This document shows positions 59,482 through 64,000 of a stretch of 64,000 bases of DNA, one piece after another; the stretch's first letter is position 1, and each line of letters starts with the position of its first letter. The position numbers and the translations under genes were made by a program. Location of the stretch: assembly GCA_041177965.1 (NCBI GenBank), contig JBEGWF010000132.1:1-64000 (forward strand), written 5' to 3'. Origin of the DNA: SXXZ01 sp041177965 (GTDB lineage Bacteria > Verrucomicrobiota > Verrucomicrobiia > Limisphaerales > UBA9464). The notes under the pieces are model-generated. The model made no database searches and was not told the origin of the DNA. It saw only the letters and a list, made by a program, of their open reading frames with translations.

Positions 59482-60516
59482 TCAGCCGTTGGGACGGATG
59501 CAGGTCTTCACGGCCCGGTTGCCCTGGGTCATCGATCGGAACAACGCCGGCAGCGCGTCGAGCGAAGCCTCGCCATCGACGAAGTCCGCCGCCCGGATGA
59601 CACCCCGCTCGATGAGGTCGAGCGCCGCCCGGATGGAACCCGGAGTGTGGTGGAAACTGGCCAGGAGCGTGAGGTTGGAATAGTGGAGCAAACCGGTGTC
59701 CAGGGTCACCGAGGTTCCCGCCGGGCAACCCCCGAAGAAATTCACCCTGCCACCCTTGCGCACCAACCGGGTCGCCGCCTCCCAGGCCGCCGGCTTGCCC
59801 ACGGCCTCGAAGACCGCGTCGAAAGTCGCGCCGGGCAGTGCGGACCGGACCGCCGCATCCAGATCCTCGCGACCCTCCATGTCCACCACGACCGAAGCCC
59901 CGAGCCTGCGTGCCAAAGCCAACCGGGAGCCCCCCCGGCCCGCCACCGTCACGGTGCAACCCGCCTCGACCGCCAGCGCGACGGCGAACAGACCGATCGG
60001 GCCCGCCCCCATCACGAGCACCGACTCCGAAGTCCGAAGGGTCAGATCCCGGATGCCCTGCACCACGCAGGCCAGCGGCTCGGTCAGGGCCGCGGCTTCC
60101 CAGGAGGTCTCCGGACGCAGACGAAGGAGGTTTCGCTCGACGATCCGCGCCGGAATCACGATCGACTCGGCATAGGCTCCATTAAGGAAGAGCAGGTCGT
60201 CGCACAGATTCTCCTGCCCCCCGGCACAACATCCACACCGACCGCAGGGAGCCGAATTGGCACAGACCACCCGATCGCCGGCGATCCACCCGGTCACATC
60301 GGATCCGACCTCCACCACCGTACCCGCCAACTCGTGGCCGAAGACGCAGGGCGGCGTCAACATCCTGGCGTGATAACCGCGACGGTACACCTTCAGATCG
60401 GTGCCGCAGGTCAACGCGGCCCCGATCCGCACCCGAACCTCCCCGCTTCCGACGGGACGCTCCTGGACCGTCTCCACCCGGATCTCCTCCCGACCGTACA
60501 GCACCGCAGCCTTCAT
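59482..60516 (-). CDS. Zinc-dependent medium-chain alcohol dehydrogenase
   Basis: A 344-residue medium-chain dehydrogenase. The catalytic-zinc ligands are in LTCGTDLKVYRRG and VFGHELAG, with the structural-zinc cysteine cluster CGRCGCCAGGQENLC. The Rossmann motif is VLVMGAGPIGLFAVALA. The ATG at 60516 (MKAAVLYGREEIRVE) is the family start. It resembles sorbitol/threonine or sugar-alcohol dehydrogenases; substrate not known. Gap to TMEM14 is 52 bases. Confidence 0.9.
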   Translation of the reverse strand: MKAAVLYGREEIRVETVQERPVGSGEVRVRIGAALTCGTDLKVYRRGYHARMLTPPCVFGHELAGTVVEVGSDVTGWIAGDRVVCANSAPCGRCGCCAGGQENLCDDLLFLNGAYAESIVIPARIVERNLLRLRPETSWEAAALTEPLACVVQGIRDLTLRTSESVLVMGAGPIGLFAVALAVEAGCTVTVAGRGGSRLALARRLGASVVVDMEGREDLDAAVRSALPGATFDAVFEAVGKPAAWEAATRLVRKGGRVNFFGGCPAGTSVTLDTGLLHYSNLTLLASFHHTPGSIRAALDLIERGVIRAADFVDGEASLDALPALFRSMTQGNRAVKTCIRPNG

Positions 60517-60838
60517 CGGCACCAGAGTTCCCCGAGTCACCCCCACCGACCAGCCTGAATGCGTTCCCCTCAGCCGTCGTTTCAGGGGACCAAGCAACGG
60601 GGCGGAGTGATGAACGATCGGGATCAGGTGATCCCGCCCGACGGCGGCAACGGTTCAAGAAAAACAGGAACGCGATTGCCTGCCGCAGAACGCATCGGTG
60701 AATCCCCTGGTGGAAGGAGAGGGAGATCGCTGGTCGAAGATCACCGCCCCACGATCACCGCCCCGGATCCCTGTTGAGTTTACCGGTGGGGAGGAGCGGG
60801 AGGCACATGGCGGTGACCTCATCGTTTCCGGGCAGAAG
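60517..60838. other. Non-coding gap before tRNA-Ala
   Basis: This 322-base stretch between adh and tRNA-Ala has no recognised gene. A 55-codon frame (60610-60777, plus strand) has ggcggag a few bases before its ATG but its Arg/Pro/Gly-rich product has no recognisable features, so it is not called. Confidence 0.5.
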
Positions 60839-60914
60839 TGGTGGAGCCGAGGAGATTCGAACTCCTGACCCCCACAATGCCATTGTGGTGCTCTACCAAC
60901 TGAGCTACGACCCC
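60839..60914 (-). tRNA. tRNA-Ala (anticodon GGC)
   Basis: On the minus strand the acceptor stem ggggtcg pairs with cggctcc (one G-U), the D arm has gctcagttggtagagc, the anticodon loop atggcat gives GGC, and the T arm is tcaggagttcgaatctcctc in part. The discriminator A is followed by an encoded CCA. It reads GCC and GCU codons. Confidence 0.96.
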
Positions 60915-60935
60915 ACTGGCCCGAAAGCGGCGCGC

Positions 60936-60963
60936 ACTCTAGAAAGTCCGACCGGACTGTCAA
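60936..60963 (-). promoter_or_regulatory. Sigma-70 promoter of tRNA-Ala
   Basis: On the minus strand a perfect TTGACA (60958-60963) and TAGAGT (60936-60941, four of six) are 16 bases apart, and the -10 lies 21 bases before the tRNA 5' end. This is the clearest promoter in the window. Confidence 0.75.
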
Positions 60964-61025
60964 AGCACTTTTCCAAAAACTTTCCGATCCATTTCCGGAA
61001 TCCCCCGAAAACCGTGTGCCCGCCG

Positions 61026-61284
61026 GCGCAGCGGGATCGGCCCGAAGCCCGCTCTGGAAGCGATCACCCTCCATCCCCTCGCGCACAGCGCGAAAACGTC
61101 CCCTTCCCCGAGCTTCCCTGCGGACGCCGGGCTGGTCCCGCGGAGCCCCCAAAAACCCGCAGCGGAGCGGGATCGGCCCAAAGCCCGCTCTGGAAGCGAT
61201 CACCCTCATCCCCTCGCGCACAGCGCGAAAGCGTCCCCTTCCCCGAGCTTCCCTGCGGGCGCCGGGCTGGTCCCGCGGAGCCCC
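61026..61284. repeat. Two copies of a ~135-bp intergenic tandem repeat
   Basis: Copies at about 61026-61150 and 61161-61284 have a period of 135-136 bases. They share nearly all bases of the core, from gatcggccc through tctggaagcgatcaccct, gcgcacagcgcgaaa and gtccccttccccgagcttccctgcgg to gctggtcccgcggagccc, with a 1-base indel and a few substitutions. Each unit holds small palindromes such as cgcgcacagcgcg. It has no coding features and may be a dispersed genomic repeat family. Confidence 0.88.
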
Positions 61285-61339
61285 ACCTTCCAAAGAGACG
61301 GAGCGCCCCTTTTTGTGTAAATGTGAGGGACCCCTTGGG

Positions 61340-62242
61340 TCAGAGAGCCGCAAGGGTGGACACCAGATGCTGGAGGCGCCGGCCGTACTCCACGAAATTG
61401 GACTTCAGCGCGGAGTCGGGAGGGGGCACCGAGGCGCCGCTGGCGTCATGGAACACGGCGACCATGTGGGGCTCGATGCTGAGCGCACCGGAATACCCCC
61501 GACGCACAGCGTCCTCCAGGATCCGGACCACCGCACCATCGCCCTCGCCCGGCCAATGATAGTCGGCGTCGTTCTTGGCGTGGTTCCACCGCGCATCCTT
61601 GATGTGGATGTGCTCCGAGACATCCCGGACCTTCGTCCAGAACTCCCAGGGATCCTGCCTCGGATGGGGCTCGGACCGCGTGCGGTCGGCATTGAACACC
61701 GGGTTGGCCGTGTCGAACACCCACTTCAATCCCGGCACCGCCTCCAACAAACGCAACGCGTGCCTCCAGCTCATCCCGCCGTAGTTCATGCAGTTCTCGT
61801 GCAGCGGCTGGATGCCCGCGTCGAGGAACCGACGGGTCACCTCGCGCATCCGTCGGAAGCGCTCCTCCTCCATCAGGTCGACACCCTCGCGCACCTTGTA
61901 GCTCATGACTCGGACGTACCGCGAGCCGAGCCGCTGCATCCGAGGGATGGCGCGGTCGACCTCGGCCAGGGTGATCGAGAAGGGATCCTCCACGCTCTTG
62001 GCCCAGTTCCCGATGGTGGAGGCGAAGCAATACACCGATATCCCGGCCTCGCCCAACGCCTGCTCGACCTGGTCGAAGGCCGCATCGGGCAGATCGTGGA
62101 GATTGGCCTTGGCGAAACCCGGCAGCGTGATGTTGCGGGCCTCGATGTGCCTCCAGCCCAACTCGTGGGCCGCGGCGATCTGGGTTTCCAGGAGGTTGCC
62201 GGCCTCGTCGCCGATGCCGCAGTACAGGGAGGGAAAACTCAT
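61340..62242 (-). CDS. Sugar phosphate isomerase/epimerase, AP-endonuclease-2 TIM barrel
   Basis: A 300-residue TIM-barrel protein of the xylose-isomerase-like/AP endonuclease family 2 superfamily. Likely metal ligands are in the sequence HENCMNYGG (Glu and Asn), VFDTANPVF (Asp), HIHIKDARWNH (His/Asp) and LSIEPHMVAVFHD (Glu/His). The ATG at 62242 (MSFPSLYCGIGDEAG) is preferred over a longer frame with an Arg-rich start. Members act on sugars, inositols or hydroxypyruvate, and are very numerous in Verrucomicrobiota. Substrate unknown. Confidence 0.83.
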   Translation of the reverse strand: MSFPSLYCGIGDEAGNLLETQIAAAHELGWRHIEARNITLPGFAKANLHDLPDAAFDQVEQALGEAGISVYCFASTIGNWAKSVEDPFSITLAEVDRAIPRMQRLGSRYVRVMSYKVREGVDLMEEERFRRMREVTRRFLDAGIQPLHENCMNYGGMSWRHALRLLEAVPGLKWVFDTANPVFNADRTRSEPHPRQDPWEFWTKVRDVSEHIHIKDARWNHAKNDADYHWPGEGDGAVVRILEDAVRRGYSGALSIEPHMVAVFHDASGASVPPPDSALKSNFVEYGRRLQHLVSTLAAL

Positions 62243-62298
62243 GGGCCGGATCCTAGGATCCGCTCGAGGAAAAGGCCACCTCCGGCGATGGGCCTCAG

Positions 62299-62330
62299 AA
62301 AAAGCACGGGCCACCCTCGCGGGTGGCCCG
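62299..62330 (-). terminator. Intrinsic terminator of the 36-residue basic protein gene
   Basis: cgggccaccc (62307-62316) and gggtggcccg (62321-62330) form a perfect 10-bp stem with a tcgc loop. On the minus strand a tgcttttt tail follows. It lies 45 bases past the stop of the small gene at 62375. Confidence 0.85.
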
Positions 62331-62374
62331 GGAATCGCGCACACGGCGCCTGGGGACGGGGAACAGGCCCCGGC

Positions 62375-62485
62375 TCAACGTTTCTTCTTGGGCGCGCTCG
62401 CCGCGGCCTTGGCGGCGTCTTTCTTGCGGATGAGATAGGCTTTGCGGCGGGCCCGTTTCTGGATTTTGTTGGATTGTTGTCCCAT
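62375..62485 (-). CDS. Very small Lys/Arg-rich protein
   Basis: A 36-residue protein: MGQQSNKIQKRARRKAY, then LIRKKDAAKAAASAPKKKR. About a third of residues are Lys or Arg. It is a strong candidate for a real gene because it has an intrinsic terminator, lies alone in a non-coding gap, and has a clean start/stop frame; I recall similar short basic proteins in verrucomicrobial genomes but cannot verify it here. It could be a ribosome- or nucleoid-associated peptide. It is divergent from the gene at 62531, with only 45 bases between starts. Confidence 0.65.
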   Translation of the reverse strand: MGQQSNKIQKRARRKAYLIRKKDAAKAAASAPKKKR

Positions 62486-62530
62486 GGCTCGGATTTACTT
62501 TCGCGGATGTGTTTACTCTGGGGCGGGAAG

Positions 62531-63262
62531 ATGAAAGAGCGACGCGGAGCCTTCAATCTCTTTCTCGGTCTGGCGGCCTTGGCCCTCTGCTGCCAGGCGC
62601 TCGCCGCGACCCCCGAGGAGAAGAAGCGCGAGAAGGAGCTCGAACGCCAGAAGAAGGTCGAGGCCAAGCAGATGGCCCAGATCCGGATCTACCGCGAGGT
62701 GACCGACTTCTCCGGGCGCGCCAGCGAACTGGGGACCCTCGGAGTGAACAAGGCCACCGTCGGACGCACCGATCCGGTCGAGCTGACCGTCCAGCGCGAG
62801 GCGGTGCTCGATGAGCGGGACGTCAAGCGGGCCACGGTGGTCGACCAACGCGACCAGGCCTTCGCCATCGCCGTCGAATTCGTCCAGCGGGGATCCATGG
62901 TCCTCCACATGAACTCCGTGGCGGCCAAGGGTCAGCGCCTGGTGATCGCCGCGCGCTGGTCGGACGGCACCAACGTCTTCAACCGCTGGATCGCCGCACC
63001 GCTGATGCGCCGGGGCCTCGATCAGGGGTACATCGTGTTCACCCCGGACATGAGCCGCGACGAATCCGTCGTCTTCGTCCGGGGCCTCAACAACGTGGCC
63101 ATCAAGCTCAAGAACCAGGCCAAGCCCCCGGCCGAGAAGAAGTCGAAATCCGCGGACGCCGCCACCACCAACGCCGCCCCGGGCTCGAAGACGTCCAAGC
63201 CGAAGGACCCCAAGGCGGACACCAAGCTCAAGAAAGAATTCGACCCCTTCCAAGGCCAGTGA
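62531..63262 (+). CDS. Secreted protein of unknown function
   Basis: A 243-residue exported protein. A signal peptide (MKERRGAFNLFLGLAALALCCQALA) is followed by a Lys/Glu-rich helical stretch (EEKKREKELERQKKVEAKQM), a beta-rich middle (TVGRTDPVELTVQREAVLDER, RWSDGTNVFNRWIAAPLM), and a Lys/Ala/Pro-rich tail ending FDPFQGQ. The ATG at 62531 follows GGGAAG at a normal distance. I do not recognise the family. It overlaps the downstream M23 peptidase gene by four bases, so the two are probably an operon. Confidence 0.72.
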   Translation: MKERRGAFNLFLGLAALALCCQALAATPEEKKREKELERQKKVEAKQMAQIRIYREVTDFSGRASELGTLGVNKATVGRTDPVELTVQREAVLDERDVKRATVVDQRDQAFAIAVEFVQRGSMVLHMNSVAAKGQRLVIAARWSDGTNVFNRWIAAPLMRRGLDQGYIVFTPDMSRDESVVFVRGLNNVAIKLKNQAKPPAEKKSKSADAATTNAAPGSKTSKPKDPKADTKLKKEFDPFQGQ

Positions 63263-64000
63263 TCCGGAACCTCCTCCCCCTCCTGTGCCTGTCGATGGCC
63301 CTCGGTCTGGGAGCCCAACCCTTCCAGCTGCCGACGGCCAACCGGGCCATCCTCGATCCCGACGGCGGGGCCGAACGGTACTTCGTGGGCACCGCGGGCA
63401 AACCCTGGACCAGCGGCCAGTTCGGCTGCGTCCGCTCCGGCGGCAACCAACTGCACGAGGGACTCGACATCCGCCCCATGCAGCGCGACCGGCGCGGAGA
63501 GCCCGCCGACGACGCCCGGTGCTCGGTCCCGGGCGTGGTGGCCTACGTGAACACGCGACCCGGACTTTCGAACTACGGCAACTACGTGGTCGTCCGGCAT
63601 GAGATCGACGGCCTGGAGGTCTTCACCCTGTACGCCCACCTGGCCTCCGTGGCCCCGGGCATCCGGGCGGGTGCCCCGGTGCAGGGGGGGCAGGCGCTGG
63701 GCCGGATGGGGCGAACTTCCAACACCCGCCAGCGCATCACCCCCGACCGGGCCCACCTCCACTTCGAGATCACCTTCATGGTCGCCTCGCGGTACGCCGC
63801 CTGGCACAAGGCCCACATGGAGGGCACCCGCAACGACCACGGCCATTTCAACGGACGGAACCTGGTCGGACTCGACCCGGCCACCGTCTTCCGCTCGCAG
63901 GCCAAGGCCGGCACGGCCTTCAACCTCGCGCGGCACCTCCGGGAGACCCCGGAACTGGCCCGGGTGCTGATCCGCCGGCCGACCCTCGATTGGGTCCGAC
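63259..64000 (+). CDS. M23 family metallopeptidase (LytM-like), partial
   Basis: The first 247 residues of a peptidase gene that runs off the window edge. A GTG at 63259 overlaps the preceding stop by four bases and begins MIRNLLPLLCLSMALGLGAQ, a signal peptide. The zinc motifs are HEGLDIRPM (His-x3-Asp) and HLHFEITF (His-x-His). YAHLASVAPGIRAGAPVQ is typical of the M23/LytM fold. It likely cleaves peptidoglycan cross-links or acts as an amidase activator. The frame is open to base 64000, so the 3' end is missing. Confidence 0.85.
   Translation, partial: MIRNLLPLLCLSMALGLGAQPFQLPTANRAILDPDGGAERYFVGTAGKPWTSGQFGCVRSGGNQLHEGLDIRPMQRDRRGEPADDARCSVPGVVAYVNTRPGLSNYGNYVVVRHEIDGLEVFTLYAHLASVAPGIRAGAPVQGGQALGRMGRTSNTRQRITPDRAHLHFEITFMVASRYAAWHKAHMEGTRNDHGHFNGRNLVGLDPATVFRSQAKAGTAFNLARHLRETPELARVLIRRPTLDWVR

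Larger units (their letters stand above)
60915..61339. other. Intergenic region with tRNA promoter and tandem repeat
   Basis: Between tRNA-Ala and the sugar isomerase gene there are 425 bases without a recognisable gene. They hold the tRNA promoter and two copies of a 135-base repeat, listed separately. Confidence 0.6.

Noticed and set aside
60610..60777. 55-codon plus-strand frame near tRNA-Ala
   Set aside because: It has a ribosome-site-like ggcggag before ATG but the product is Arg/Pro/Gly-rich without features or neighbours that support it.
61026..61284. Tandem repeat as a CRISPR array
   Set aside because: Only two long copies exist, with no short repeats, regular spacers or cas genes nearby.
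61016..62530. Long upstream extension of the secreted protein frame at 62531
   Set aside because: It runs through the intergenic tandem repeat and the antisense of the sugar isomerase gene. The signal peptide fixes the start at 62531.

Overview
The window is GC-rich and densely coded and looks like a chromosomal segment of a motile member of the Verrucomicrobiota. The pointers to that phylum are a 51-residue 'small basic protein' of the PVC type (42250-42405), a second tiny Lys/Arg-rich protein of 36 residues (62375-62485), a PEP-CTERM anchored secreted protein next to a two-repeat secreted protein, and many proteins with long Pro/Ala/Gly-rich extensions. The phylum call is an inference from gene content; there is no rRNA in the window.

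Layout, left to right. (1) 1-564: AT-richer non-coding DNA with two perfect hairpins. (2) 565-9063: miaE, a membrane protein with a zinc-ribbon tail, a beta-CASP nuclease-like protein, an OmpR/CpxA-type two-component system facing an EF-hand protein, and an ABC-2 exporter. (3) 9192-13180: a three-gene phosphonate-degradation operon (phnA, a class III PLP enzyme that may be the ammonia-lyase PbfA, and phnY). (4) 13209-15284: an M13 metallopeptidase. (5) 15363-29401: a minus-strand flagellar operon in the order flgB-flgC-fliE-fliF-fliG-fliH-fliI-fliJ-motE-like-fliK-flgD-flgE-fliL-fliM-fliN, with several 4-base start/stop overlaps. It encodes the rod, MS ring, C ring, export ATPase complex, hook cap, hook and hook-length ruler. 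(6) 29635-34639: a membrane glycan module (GT-C/TPR protein, GT4 glycosyltransferase, WecA/MraY-type phosphoglycosyl transferase). (7) 34768-42405: HU, an aguB-SDR-ROK operon, two secreted proteins, folD, an SH3 protein, an RsuA-family pseudouridine synthase and the small basic protein. (8) 42617-54160: assorted metabolism and envelope genes, tRNA-Arg(ACG), xylulokinase and SppA. (9) 53681-55303: an ECF sigma factor with a membrane protein and a CnrX/Spy-like periplasmic protein. (10) 55667-64000: an SDR, HrpB helicase, TMEM14 protein, alcohol dehydrogenase, tRNA-Ala(GGC), a tandem intergenic repeat, a sugar isomerase, the 36-residue basic protein, a secreted protein and an incomplete M23 peptidase.

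The most notable points are a very long FliK (1180 residues) carrying a nearly identical 59-residue tandem duplication next to a short hook protein; a PhnW-less phosphonate operon; a Cnr-like sigma/anti-sigma/sensor module; an in-frame MEKHLA/CoA-binding fusion with a Met at the joint; and a sugar-nucleotide enzyme with a histone-like basic tail. I found no CRISPR array, transposase, integrase or prophage. Starts were chosen by domain boundaries, overlaps and visible Shine-Dalgarno-like sequence, and are inferences unless stated.
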